Shown here: one piece after another, positions 49,291-60,573 of the stretch | Layout: every line of letters begins with the position of its first letter | Numbering within the stretch: the stretch's first letter is position 1 | DNA from: Gymnothorax reevesii | Taxonomy: Eukaryota; Chordata; Actinopteri; Anguilliformes; Muraenidae | Direction: 5' to 3' | Length of the DNA stretch: 64,000 bases | Assembly (NCBI GenBank): GCA_029721435.1 | Contig: CM056587.1 | Location: 18,236,667-18,300,666 of the forward strand | Program-made: the position numbers and the translations under genes | The notes under the pieces: model-generated | The model's input: only the letters and a program-made list of their open reading frames with translations | Databases searched by the model: none | What the model was told of the DNA's origin: nothing

Positions 49291-50314
49291 ATGGCCAGAA
49301 GTTCTCCAACCAGTGAAGGCTTATGTAAAGAAAATTGTGGAATGCTTTAAAAACAATGTTCCTCAACGTCAAATTGCAAAGGCTTTGAAGGTTTCATCAT
49401 CAACAGAGCACAGCATCATCAAAAGGTTGAGAGAAAACTGGAAAAATCTCTGTGCATAAGGGACAAGACCGAAGACCTTTTCCTGGATGTCCGTGATCTT
49501 CGGGCCCTCAGACACCACTGCATCACTCACCGGCATGATTCTGCCATTGACATTACTGAATGGGCCCAGGAATCCTTCAAGAAACCACTCTGTGTAAACA
49601 CAGTCCACCGTGCCATCCACAGATGCCACCTAAAACTCTATCATGCAAAAAGGAAGTCATCGTTGAGCATGATCCAGAAGCGCCGCCATGTTCCGTGGGA
49701 CAAGGCTCATTAAAAATGGACAGTAGCAAAGTGGCAAGTGTCCAGTGGTCACACGAGTCCAAATTTGACATTCTTGTTGGAAATCATGGGCGTTGTGTCC
49801 TCTGGGCTAAAGAGGAAAAATACCACCTCTCCTGTTATCAGTGTTCAGTGCAAAAGCCAGAATCTCTGATGTATGGGGATGCATTGGTGCATATGGTGTA
49901 GGACACTTGCATGTTTTAAAAAGCACCATGAATTCTAAAAGGTATATAAAGGTTTTAGAGCAACATATGCTCCCCTCTAGACGACATCTATTCCGGGGAA
50001 GGCCTTGTGTATTTCAGCAGGACAATGCAAAACCACATACTGCAGCTATTACAACAGGATGGCTTCAAATTAGAATAGTCTGTGTGCTGAACTGGCCTGC
50101 CTGCTGTCCTGATCTTTCACCGATTGAGAACATTTGGCGCATAATGAAATGAAAAGTCCGTCAAAGGAGACCCAAAACTCTCCAGCAGCTGGAAGCCTGG
50201 GTTAAACAAGAGTGGGATCAAATTCCAACGGCTAAACTCAAGAAACGTGTCTCTTCAGTGCCCAGACGTCTCCACTCTGTGTCAAAAACAAGAGGGGATG
50301 CTACACCATGGTAA
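49291..50314 (+). pseudogene. Tc1-like DD34E transposase pseudogene
   Basis: About 340 codons can be followed through frameshifts and stops. N-terminal helix-turn-helix text reads PQRQIAKALKVSSS (~49352-49395). Then NTVHRAIHRC (~49600), WSHESKFDIL (~49750), WGCIGAYGVG (~49870), FQQDNAKPHT (~50010) and CPDLSPIENIW (~50105-50140) appear. The tail LQQLEAWVKQEWDQIP ends GDATPW-stop at 50312-50314. The first catalytic aspartate (family WSDESKF) is His here, and there are stops after ENWKNLCA and IWRIMK. It is therefore inactive. The second Asp and the Glu of the triad are still present. Confidence 0.8.
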
Positions 50315-50449
50315 ACAGGCCCCTGTCCAAACTTTTTTGAGACCTGTTGCAGCCATCAAATTTAAAATGAGCTCATTTTGTGGATAAAATTGTCAAATTT
50401 CTCAGTTTCAACATTTGTTATCTCTGTTCGATTATGAATAAAATACTGG

Positions 50450-50565
50450 GGCGCGTTTCCCAAAAGCGTAGTGGCTAACTTGGTAAGCAACTTACATAGT
50501 TTGTCCATTCACAGTCAATAGGTCCAACTATGTAAGTTAGCATCTGTGACTTCGGGAAACGCACC
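50450..50565. repeat. Small MITE nested in the Tc1 inverted repeat
   Basis: The unit runs from GGCGCGTTTCCC to GGGAAACGCACC (12-bp inverted ends, one mismatch) and is flanked by ACTGG on both sides (50445-50449 and 50566-50570), a likely 5-bp duplication. The inside is also palindromic: AACTTACATAGTT against AACTATGTAAGTTAGC. Because its site is known from the uninterrupted opposite repeat, it inserted after the Tc1 element did. Confidence 0.75.
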
Positions 50566-50652
50566 ACTGGTCGGTGTGATTTGAAAGTCATTGCATTTTG
50601 ATTTTAGTCACAATTTACACTTTGTCCCAACTATTTCAGAATTGGGGCTGTA

Positions 50653-53018
50653 GAATGAAAAACAAACTGATTGGTCATAACCCCAAATAAATTACACAAA
50701 AACATTTTAAACAGCTTCCTTTAACATCTCTTAAATGGATGTTTGTCATTAAGGGAGGTCGCCCAGACAAGCCTGAGTGATGCCCCATGATTATAATACT
50801 TAAATTTTTCTGCATCACAAGTCCTTAGAATAATTATCCCAATATTACATCAGTCAGCCATGCAATCTGTATGAGTAAAATACTCTAAAAGGGCAGAATA
50901 CAATTTTATTATTTAAAGTCATTTTGAGAAGCTGCAGGAAAGATACACAATAGTTTCATTGCGGAACCCTAAGACCAATTAAGGCTATGTTAATATCGCA
51001 ATTAGCTGCAGTGTTGGTTCAGTTGGGGATTATTTGCACATCCTGAGTCATTAGTGAAATCTTAAGGCCTGTCCCCGTCAGGGGGATGCAATAATATGTC
51101 GCACAATAATGCTCTGAACAGTTATGAGCACGAGGATGTGGCCCTGGAAATTTGGACGGATTTTAATTGGCTGCTTGCAATCCTATCCATCATCTTCTCT
51201 CATGCCGACTCCAACAGTTTCAGTTCTCACTGCCATTGTCATTATACTTGTGGTGTGGTTTAAGATAATGTATTTATAATGACAGTTTTTGGTGTGGATA
51301 GGCCATAAGGCCAGGTTCATAAAAAGCTTGAATCACATGTTCAAATGTTTGCATCCATAATTTTATTGACATGAATTGCTGTTGGAGCAAACAAACTACC
51401 CTGGCAAAAATGAAACTGCTAGCAAACTAGCTCAACCAATTACATGCTTCCTAAGACTTCTGTACTAGGAAAACAGTTTTGCACACATTAAATGCGGTAG
51501 CATGTCAGTATCGAAAGGCATAGGAGAGTCCATTGCTTCCTTCATCCTCTGTAATGGCAATCCCAAAAATATACGACATTAGATGAAAGTCTTATAATCA
51601 CTGAAACTACTTTTTTCCCCCCACACATGAGAGGACTGTAATCTAATGCGACTCAATAGCTAACTGCTATTAAATAAAAATAAAAAGCCTCGAGGAAGTC
51701 ATACGTCTGAAAATGCCACTGGAGATGTGCAGTAACATTATATAAATACTGAATGTTCTTGAAATGAAAAAAAAAAAAAATTAAGGTAAACGTCATGTTT
51801 AATTTACATTTAAGCAGAGATAACAAATTGCCAATAAGCACATGTAATTATATCTGTTTAAATGTAAATGTAATGCGTTGAAAGATCAAGCAGAAGGAAG
51901 CAAACCACACTTAATTTCCTGTTTGTTTTTATCGCACAATTACTTGACGTGATAGCAGAGGTAGAGTAGTCCATAAGTATTTGTTGGTGAGGCATAAATT
52001 GAAATATTTTCGAGCATGAATTTAGGCCAAGGGTGGTATACATAGAAATGCTTTCCAAATAAAGGCAATAAATGTATGTAGAGGGGAAAAAACAGAAAGA
52101 AGAGAAGGGAATGTGATGAATATTTGCACTGCAATTCCAATTCCTCTTTAAAAAAATTAGCTTGAAAGGGAGAACTTGATATGGGGAAAGTTACAAATAT
52201 TACAATTTATTCTGTGTTCAGTAAGTTTTGAATAATACCATCAGACATATGGCACAACCAAAGTAGTCAAAGCTATCGTAAAAACGTAAGGTCATGGAAA
52301 CTTTAACTGCAGGAGGACACTACATGATTTGCACAGTGCCAAAAAATCGTAACTTTGTGAGGGTTGCTAGCAAACATAAACATTAGCCTTTAAAACCCGA
52401 ATTGATTTATCAAAGTAAAATTCAAATCTGCCTGCTGTCCAAGGGTCAGATGAGAACTTATAATGATACAATTTGATGCATACAAGTAAGAAAAGACCCA
52501 CCTATCTTTGTCACCCAAGCTGGAAAGGATTTTGGGAAATCAGCCTATAATGTGCTGTAATTTTTTTTTTTTTGCTATGCCAAAGAGCTGTCCAATGATA
52601 ATAAGAGAATACTAACTCTCAACCTCCATGGGTCCGATCAACATAGGCCAAGGGGTTCTCAAACTTGTCCCTAGGGCTCGCGTCTGTCCGCAGGTTTTTA
52701 TTCCAACTAAAATTGCAATCCCAAGACCTTAACTACCAGTTAATTTCTTCTTAATCACACAATAAATGCATGGGATTGTTTAGCTTTTTAAGCCACATGA
52801 GGTCAACACCAGAAATTGCCACGCAAGCCAAGAAAAATAAAAATTCCATACCCACACTGTGCTCTAGTGGGAAGAACTGCATAAAACTAGGGGAAAGTTA
52901 TATTACCTGAAATTACTCACAGTATGGAAAAATAAACACCATAAATTCAAGGGTCTTTCATCACTTTTGTTTGTATTTTGTCTGTCTGTCCATTTCTGAA
53001 CAGAATTACAAAAAACTT
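50653..53018. other. Intergenic sequence
   Basis: No gene is seen. A-runs and T-runs lie at 51768-51781 and 52560-52574. A decayed hAT-MITE left end (GGTTCTCAAACTTGTCCCT, ~52656) is the only repeat recognised; no partner end was found. Confidence 0.4.
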
Positions 53019-53131
53019 TCTCTGTGGAGTTTGCATGTTCGCGTGGGTTTCCTCTCACAGTCCAAAGAGATGCATATCAGGTTAATTGGATACGCTAAAT
53101 TGCCCATAGGTATGAATGTGAGAGTGAATGG
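53019..53131 (+). repeat. SINE-type repeat fragment
   Basis: CTGTGGAGTTTGCATGTTCG, then CTCACAGTCCAAAGAGATGC and GGTTAATTGGATACGCTAAA are the body of the tRNA-like repeat family. The tRNA-like head is missing. Confidence 0.55.
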
Positions 53132-54422
53132 TTAATTTGTAATGAAAGGGTCAAGGTAATAATCAGGCACAATGCTATTTACTTGAGAATTTTCATCATT
53201 TCCATGGCTATCAGTGTTTCAGTGGTCAAGGGTGGTATAAGAGTTAAATTATTTTTTCCCATTAAAATTAATATTTTAAGCATTTTGTATGATTCTTATA
53301 GTAATTGTATTATAGCAGTTTTACTGTTACAATGCTACAAGTACATGGCTCAGTTGCTCCATTACTGTCTGATACAACAAAGTAGAATTATTTAAATTAT
53401 TTAAAGCAATTAAGTAAAGAATTTGCTTGAATGCTGCTTTTCAAAATACTGATATGTATTGATTGAATGCTATGGTTTAGAGTATTTGTAGAATTACTGA
53501 AATATGAATTCATGCTGTGTATTTCTCCTTAACTGCTTTGTTTGTGACACTTAATAAATGTACTTAACTGGCAAAATATTGTCAGTTATTCATTGGTTGC
53601 AGTCATCATATGAATGAAAATTTGTTTCCGGATGTGGAAAAGGCTCTTGTGATGTAGTATCTTAAAAAGGAATAATTTAATTCTTAATTTTACATCCATC
53701 AAAAGATTCAAATGACATGAAATAAAAAAATCATAACTTAAGAAGGAAGGCTGGTAACAACATCATATTTTCATCTTTATTTATATAGGAATTCATGGTA
53801 AAAAAAAAAAAAAGAAATGGTATTTTTATATAACTGGCCACATGCCCAAATAAGAATGTGAAAATATGCAATTTTTAGAAAATTTTGAACTCAACCAAAA
53901 TGTAAAAATTTGTTCTGCCAATGTATTGATAAATGTGGTTGTCCTCTAGATGTGGCCCAATATGTCAAAAAATAACAGCAGAAAAAAAAAAATCATTGCT
54001 TTATCTTGCATAACCTTTGAGTTATTAGAGCTCAAAGGAGGCAATGATTTTTAACGTTTTTGATTTTCGGCCATTTTTAGCGCCTTGTGAGAAAAAAAAG
54101 GCTTCAAGTTACAGCACATCTGACAGCATTTTCATAATCTACAGAAAAAGTTAGCTCAAGACACTTGATTCAAAGTTGTTCATTGGAAACACTTGGAGAT
54201 ATTCTTGATTGAAGTTGCACCGAGGGGCAAGTTTGGTAAAACGGCAAAAATTAATCAAAATTTCCAGGGGTTGTAACTTCAAAACTATTTGAGATGCAGA
54301 GCTAATATTTTGGGTTCCAGCATAAATATGGTAGAGGAGCACTTAGGATTTTCCTCAGAAGAATCTGAGATGGTGACCTGGGAAATTTCTCAGAAATTGG
54401 TTAATTTGAGCTGGAATGACCC
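53132..54422. other. Intergenic, AT-rich
   Basis: An A-run lies at 53800-53812. No gene is seen. Confidence 0.4.
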
Positions 54423-54494
54423 AGGCTGAATTCAAACCCAGGATGTCTTTGCGGTAAGGCAGCAGTCCTACCCACTGCGCCACTGTGTCACCCC
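54423..54494 (-). repeat. SINE-type repeat head fragment
   Basis: On the minus strand: GTGACACAGTGGCGCAGTGG, then GTAGGACTGCTGCCTTACCG and GGGTTTGAATTC. These correspond to box A and box B of the tRNA-like repeat. The body is absent. Confidence 0.5.
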
Positions 54495-55761
54495 AATAAC
54501 TGGATTTTTAAAATTAAAGCTTTTCCTGTTGAGTGGGCTAGGCCTGTATTTACCTTCTTAGACCACACATTGACAGAAACATCCATGCATTCTATTAATA
54601 AATCCAAGTCTTAAAGCCCATAGTTCAAGTAATAATTACTTCTCCGTCTTTCAAGAAACTGCACTGGACATGACAACATTTTTTTTACTGATCAAATTAA
54701 AAATATGATAAAAGGCAGCTCATGATCTTGAAAACTGAAGCTTAAATTCCTGCAAAACGTTTGCCCAAGAACCTTACACAAAAATAACACTTGACAGGAA
54801 AGACATTTTAATTTGATGTCTTTAATTCAATATCTGTTAAGTGGTTAGTTTCAGTGACCATGGGTCCATAATTCCCCCTATTGGATTTCTGCAGATTTTT
54901 TAATTTCCCAGGTCACCATTTTTCCATCTTCCATGCAATATTGCACAATATGAATGTAACACGTTCATTCTTCATGGCAAGCCTACGTACTCTGTACAGC
55001 CAAAATTGCGTGAACATTCAGTGAAACTCACTGAGATACATGGTAAACGTACATTCAAAATATTTTACATTATGATTGAATTTGGAATTAATTGGTCATG
55101 AAGGCCAGATCGGGCTGACATTTTGCTTCCATTGGACCTGTTGGGGAATACGGAAAGGCCAACAATGTCCAAATCGTGAAGAACTGAATGAAAATAACTT
55201 CAAATGAAAGTTGAAAGTCTACCAGCCCATACTGAGCAGTTTGTTCCTTATTCAATGTACACAGCCGATATTTAGAGTTAAAATTCTAAATATCCGTTTA
55301 CTTAGAATGTCAATGAAGCTTCATTTAAGTGTGCACATATCTGTGGCTATGAATTGTATTCTGACAATAAGACAGAAAATTATGAATGATCCTAATCACA
55401 GGAATATAACACCTGAGAAAAATTACCTAATTAAAATTATGGGATTGCACAAGTGGTTGGAACAGTTACCTGCATAGAGCGGCAGGTCTGACTTTGAGAA
55501 TCCATAAATCACAGAGGTTTGTCTTATGTGCCATGCATGCGAAGGCGTAAACCAGAGGGGGGCGTAAAGCGCAAAAAAAAAAAAAAAACATATGGGTGCA
55601 TGTACGGTGGCCCTGATGGGCCATTTCAACTCTTCAATGCTGCGTTTCCAGACGGTGGTTTAGCTCCTAGCTCCATCCCTAGTTTTTACAGGATCAGGAT
55701 TAAAGCCCGGCGCCGAGAGGGTTAAGGAGTGGGGGTCTTGATTCCTCCTCTCCTGCTAGCC
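54495..55761. other. Intergenic sequence and msl3 upstream region
   Basis: No gene is seen in 54495-55600. An A-run lies at 55573-55588. The last ~150 bp (55620-55772) are presumably msl3 5' UTR/promoter, since the next bases carry its first coding exon. No TATA box is obvious. Confidence 0.4.
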
Positions 55762-55776
55762 ATGATGAACAAATGA
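55762..55776 (+). promoter_or_regulatory. msl3 uORF overlapping the start codon
   Basis: ATGATGAACAAATGA: a four-codon upstream frame (two Met codons, then Asn-Lys) whose TGA stop (55774-55776) overlaps the msl3 ATG (55773-55775) in the arrangement ATGA. This layout can reduce or couple translation of the main frame. Use in vivo is inferred, not shown. Confidence 0.55.
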
Positions 55777-55871
55777 ACTCCCGGGGAATGAAATTTAAAT
55801 TTTACAAAGGAGAAAAAGTTCTCTGTTTCGAACCAGATCCCACGAAGGCTAAGGTGTTATATGATGCAAAG
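55773..55871 (+). CDS. msl3: msl3 coding exon 1 (chromobarrel domain, part 1)
   Basis: This is 33 codons starting [20 protein letters not shown] and ending LYDAK, followed by the donor GTAAGT at 55872. Apart from the first few residues it is almost the same as the known MSL3 N-terminus ([22 protein letters not shown]). These residues form the first strands of the chromobarrel domain, which binds methylated histone H4 in the MSL (male-specific lethal) complex with the MOF acetyltransferase. The chosen ATG is the only one in frame near the conserved GMKFKF. The exon ends in phase 0. Confidence 0.95.
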
Positions 55872-56135
55872 GTAAGTAGAATTGCGAGATACACCGTTAG
55901 TAAGCTCGGCAGAGCAAGATCCATGAGAGCGTGTGCTGGCTCTCATGCTAAGCTAACGTTTGCTAGCTATCATTATAATAATTTTACAGTTCTTAGCTAA
56001 CATCAATTTAACGTACCTTGGCTGATCTGTGGATTAGCTACTGTGCGCCATCTTACCAGTCAATTTATTCAGCAACGACTGAAATTAACTCGGCCGCCGT
56101 TGTTGGCCGACTAGTTATAGTAACGCCAGGCCTAA

Positions 56136-56305
56136 AGCCGCTTTCACACTGGACGCTAAACGATTTTTTCGCGCTTCAGATTACATTCAAAGTCAATGCA
56201 ATGACGCGAATACACGCGTTTCGCGTACATTCGCGCCTTTGCATTGACTTTGAATGCAGTCTGCCGTGCGAAAAATTCGTTTCGCGTCCGGTGTGAAAGC
56301 GGTTA
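56136..56305. repeat. Palindromic MITE in msl3 intron 1
   Basis: A ~168-bp unit from GCCGCTTTCACACTGGACGC to GCGTCCGGTGTGAAAGCGG, with ATTACATTCAAAGTCAATGC and GCATTGACTTTGAATGCAG as inner arms. The whole unit is nearly self-complementary. Flanking TAAA on both sides may be part of a target duplication. The same arms occur at 9510-9745 and 27350-27510. Confidence 0.75.
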
Positions 56306-57343
56306 AAGGTGTTTATGTTGCCGGTGGACTTGGCTACAGCTGTGTTTAGTGTATTGACCGAGATGTATTTTTCAGATGAAGGTGAGCTGTTGATGCATTA
56401 AGTAGCTAACTAGGTGAGTTAGGATGTGACCGGTAACGGCGAGCTCTCTTGGCTGGCAGTTGGGCCTGCTAGTTGTAATGTCAGACTAATAAGGAAGCTA
56501 GTTGGCCAAAGTGATGACTGTTAAGTTTGCGTTAAATTTGAAGCTAATGGTAATAATCATATTGTTTAGTGAAAACGCGAGCAAGAAATATTAGTTGTAA
56601 GTTAGACTTTTCCCCTAGTTATAGTAGTGTTTAGATTGCATATTAATGATGCTCCTTACACCGATGATAAACTGGTTTTACGTCAAGTTCCTTCTTAAAG
56701 AGAGTGGCAAGGCGAGGGTCCCCGAAAAATATATTCACGTGACATGCGGAGCCATTTTGTTTCCATAGGGTTGTGGGGTGCTGTGTCACCCAGAATGAAT
56801 TCATAATGTTGTTGACGCATCTTCAAAATTCGCTACCAGAACGAACAGCTCAGAGAAAGTCTACAAAATGTACAGGTTCCCCGTTGATCCAGTAAGATCT
56901 GAAACGTGGGCCATTAAAGTTGGTCTGAAGGATGGAAACTGAGGTTATGTCGTTTATATGTGAGGCATGCTCCTCCTTTCGTCATTAATTTTGATTGGTA
57001 GTGCAGAGCAATGCAGAATAATCTTGCCACACGAATTATGGTTTTGACGTGGACTTTTATGGAAAAATCTACTTTTTTGCACCAGAGGCTTAATAAATTG
57101 CACTGCCTCCTGTAGTCATTGGAGTTTGCCTTCTTTTGGGGGAATGTCCATCCCTGGCTGCTACTAATCATTAGAAAAATGTTGCCCATAATTGAACGGT
57201 TTTAGTTTCTTGGCAAATTTGTCTGGAGTGTAAATGAGGAAATAGTTTTTGAGGATAAAATTTAGAACTGGTTTTACTTATTTAAGTATGGTAGATAATT
57301 TAGGCTAGTAGTATATATGTTATCTTTCATTTTTATGTTTCAG
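56306..57343 (+). other. msl3 intron 1, remaining part
   Basis: No further feature is seen. The intron runs from GTAAGT at 55872 to TTTCAG at 57338-57343. The minus frame at 56914-57189 has no family support. Confidence 0.7.
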
Positions 57344-57426
57344 GTTGTTGACATTTTAGTTGGAAAAGATGAACGTGGTAGGAAAGTCCCAGAGTACCTA
57401 ATTCACTTCAATGGTTGGAATAGAAG
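57344..57426 (+). CDS. msl3: msl3 coding exon 2 (chromobarrel domain, part 2)
   Basis: [18 protein letters not shown]... through FNGWNR plus two bases of the next codon. It lies between a TTTCAG acceptor and a GTAAGC donor and is 83 nt long, leaving phase 2. Compared with the known mammalian protein only conservative changes are visible (I/V, V/I). This supplies the middle strands and the aromatic W of the chromobarrel (HFNGWN). Confidence 0.95.
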
Positions 57427-57637
57427 GTAAGCCCATTTGATCTTCCTGCTTAATTTCAGTGGCTGTCAGGACCAGGTGTTGCTGTTATTCAGACAAGCGC
57501 TAGTTAGGTTGCTAGCTTAGTTGAGATTAGATATTTGATTGAGTTGAAACTCTGTTGCTGTTCGTCACCTACGCTAGTATACATCTGTATAGTTTCAAGG
57601 GAATTATTGTAGTTAATTGAGTGAGGCTGTCTCTTCC

Positions 57638-59605
57638 TCAACCCCTTTGCGCTGAAGCCAAATCTGGCTTTTTAGGTGTTACCTGATTTAAGGCTTTATA
57701 ATTCAAGATTGCAGCTTCACAGACAGAAAAACTTTGGCTCAATTGAGTCTGCACACTTGAAGCATTTAGACTCCCATTGTATTTCAGTTTATTTTTATGA
57801 TTTTGGTGGAGAAAAGGGGCTGCGAACATAAAAAATCTTCATGAGAATTCACCATTGAAATGGCAAAAAAAAATAATGCTGACAAATGAAAAACTGCTGG
57901 GGCTTAAATCTATACATTTCTGGGATCATAAACTTCTTGACCACTAGTACAATTCATCTTGAACATTACATTCTAGATCACCCGCTTGCTATGAGCCAAA
58001 TTAGACAGCTATCCAGGTATCTCTCCAAAGTCTGAGAATCATCAAAATGGTTGACTGTCAAATCATACATTAATCATATATTTAACACAAATTAACTTTT
58101 GGGGCATGAAATACAGCATGAACTAATGATTTTCTGGTTGAGTTTAGCATGAATTTATCAATATCAGTGCAGTTGAACATCATTGGTCACCAGTAACCTC
58201 TCCAAACACAAAACATGCCTTTTCTCCATAATAAAGTTAACAATATTGTCCATTTTTCTTCGAAGTCCCCCAAGCATTAAATAAAGTGCTGATTAAACAG
58301 CTATAACATACACACTGCAATGAAAAGCTAACCGCTCTCACATCCGAGCTCATAACCTTACACCTTATATGGATAAAAACTCACTAACTCAGTAATATGT
58401 GAATTCTGAAATACACCTTATTTTAACAGAACAGAAACGTCACTTTCAGAAAAAAATCAAACAACATATGTTTCCATATTCAACAGAATGGTGTAATGAA
58501 CGTACCGAGGGATCAACCGACGTGTCTGTGCTGCATGCATTTGGGGAAACGAAAACCTCAGCATTCGATGTCTTTAAACGCGGTATAAATTCTACAGCAA
58601 AAAGCCATATTGAGCAAAATGCAAACGGAGTCGAAGTATAACCTGTTTTCTTCATTGATGCCCTCCTCCGGAGACAGATGTATCGGGTAGAAGGAACCCT
58701 CCAGTACTGTTTCATTCGGAATAATTCCCATCGAACGCGTCCATACAACATGCATCTCTTAAATGAAACTGAACACTTCAGGCCGGTTTCGAGTGTCTTT
58801 GTTTCTTTGATATCGCATCATTTTCAGCTGCGCAACCGTGGCCAACATTCGAAGAACACAACCGACCTTACTTTTACGCTTAGCTTTGTATCCTATTCTT
58901 ATTGTCCGATCGATGTATTTCAGTTATTGAGGAAAGTTTAAACATTCGGGAATTGGATAAGAAACGAATCTATCAATACATCGTTACCGGGGAAGTTTCA
59001 CGAGGGCGTGAACTATAACTGTAGAGTTACGCAGATGAATCTGAGTATATAATTGAGTGACTGGCTATCGCCACCAGTACTTGGGTGGATAGAAGGGAGC
59101 GCTGAATTTGTCAATGGAGGAATCTACGCTTTTATCCATGGGAGGGAACTACGCATATTTTGTGTGTGATGACTTTTAATTGACAGTAGAAAGTATTGAT
59201 TCTCTCACAATGTCGGATTTTTTGCTTCACAAAACGTATTTTTTCTCAACCACTAATTGGAATATCAATATTGTTGGCTCACTGTAGCTAAAATGGTTGC
59301 TACAGAGTACTAGGTTTTTTTCTGTCGCAAGTGATAATTTTTTAAAATTACTGGATCGATACTATGGGCAAGGATATTGACCAGTTTGCACATCAGGCTT
59401 AGCTGAGGAGTTTAATTCATGCTACTCCTGAAAAACAGGGATTGGAGGGAACTTCTCCATACTCTAAATCGCGTTTCAGCTCTGCCTGCTTGTGAATATT
59501 CAATAGCTGATCCAGGGGTGCCATCTCGTGGTGGAGTACTGTAACTAAGTGCTTAAATTTGCATATCTATAGACGCGTGGGTCTACATCTGCAGAAAGGG
59601 GTTAA
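57638..59605 (-). mobile_element. piggyBac-like non-autonomous element, copy 2 (inverted, in msl3 intron 2)
   Basis: The element spans 57642-59601 (1960 bp), in reverse orientation to copy 1. Its low-coordinate end is CCCCTTTGCGCTGAAGCCAA and its high-coordinate end is CTGCAGAAAGGGG. TTAA flanks the right side (59602-59605); on the left TCAA (57638-57641) is a one-base decay. The body aligns with 1554-3505 on the opposite strand (for example GGAGAAAAGG..., AATCTTCATGAGAATTCACC). Transposase-like frames are absent. It occupies most of the 2.5-kb intron 2. Confidence 0.78.
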
Positions 59606-59936
59606 TGTTTGAACGCACAGGGGGTTCTTCTCTGTTTATTTTAGAGAAATCGCAAGTCAGTTTGTTGAATTTGCAGTGGATATTGATAATGCTCCTCTGA
59701 GTTATCCTTCTCTACATGTATTGCTGTATATTTTCAGGTATATTCTTATATTGACTAGATATCTGCATATATCAAGATGCATGTATAATACCATTTGTGA
59801 ATAAGTGTATTGATTTTACAAGAGTCAACGATTGGCTGCATCTTCGTTGGGTCCTGCAAGCTGTACGGTCTGTTTCTTGAGTGCCTCTTGTAGAACTGGG
59901 AAAGGTTGATGCAGTTTGTTTGATATGGTCTTCCAG

Positions 59937-60032
59937 CTGGGATCGCTGGGCAGCAGAGGATCATGTTCTCCGCGATACGGACGGAAACCGCAGATTACAG
60001 CGTAAACTGGCACGCAAAGCAGTGGCTCGCAT
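59937..60032 (+). CDS. msl3: msl3 coding exon 3 (end of chromobarrel domain)
   Basis: After the acceptor TTCCAG the exon completes a Ser codon and reads [19 protein letters not shown], then [12 protein letters not shown]. It ends with AT before the donor GTGAGT at 60033 (96 nt, phase 2). WDRW and AEDHVLRD are signature residues of MSL3/MRG15 chromobarrel proteins; the helix [12 protein letters not shown] closes the domain. Confidence 0.95.
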
Positions 60033-60207
60033 GTGAGTGTGTCATTAAATCCCAGATTTCTGAATGAGACGGGGATGCACATCCCATTTGCATCATCATT
60101 ACCAAAATGTGGAGTTAACACAAGTAAACCATTTTTATGATTGAGGATTTGATCTCCAATTTGTTTGGATTGGTGAAGGTGAGCAAATGAATGCTTTTCT
60201 CCTTCAG

Positions 60208-60305
60208 GAGGAGAAAGGGATGGAAGAAACGACGCTGTCGTCTGCCAGGTGTTGACTCAGTGTTGAAAACCTTACCTGAAGAGAAGGAGGACAGCGATGC
60301 CTCTT
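60208..60305 (+). CDS. msl3: msl3 coding exon 4 (basic linker)
   Basis: It reads (M)RRKGWKKRRCRLPGVDSV, then LKTLPEEKEDSDAS plus one base, between CTTCAG and GTAAGT (98 nt). The human protein has RKKKRCRLPGVDSVLKGLP at this position, so the identity is clear. The stretch is strongly basic, then acidic. It lies 3' of the chromobarrel and is a possible nucleic-acid-binding or nuclear-localisation segment (inference). Confidence 0.93.
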
Positions 60306-60470
60306 GTAAGTGTCTCAGCCGAATGCAGTCAGGGTTTGTCGCGTGACGTCAGTCGCTATGTGCATTTCTGGGCAGTTGCTCAGGGCCCGGCCAGAAATGT
60401 TTGTTGTGAAACCAACAAACAAACAATCTGACTTGATAATGGAAGTGAGAAAGGAAAAGAACAGTTTTAT

Positions 60471-60573
60471 TACCCCTCAGCCCTCAAGGCTGACGGGGTA
60501 TTGCTATCCTTTGGGCGGGCGGGCGGTGGACAGGTGGGCCTCTCCAAAAACTTTGACATCGGGCTGAGGGGTA
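60471..60573. repeat. Short MITE with CCCCTCAGCC ends
   Basis: TACCCCTCAGCC opens and GGCTGAGGGGTA closes the unit, perfect 12-bp inverted ends including TA. CCCTCAAGGCTGACGGGG near the left forms an extra small hairpin. The middle is G/C-rich (GGGCGGGCGGGCGG). Confidence 0.65.

Larger units (their letters stand above)
49041..50652 (+). mobile_element. Tc1-like transposon, left end missing, MITE nested in right end
   Basis: The left inverted-repeat text (CAAATATTGAAACTAAGA at 49043, GGCTGCAACAGGTGTC at 49106) is mirrored on the right at about 50335-50420 (GAGACCTGTTGCAGCC, TCTCAGTTTCAACATTTG). The right terminus CAATTTACACTTTGTCCCAA...TTGGGGCTG ends at 50650, followed by TA. The outermost ~80 bp expected at the left are absent, because the L2 LINE occupies that position. 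The outer sequence was also not found beyond the LINE at 45539. A 116-bp MITE sits inside the right repeat. Confidence 0.75.

Noticed and set aside
56914..57189. 91-codon minus frame in msl3 intron 1
   Set aside because: It is antisense to an intron, with no motif or conserved family features.
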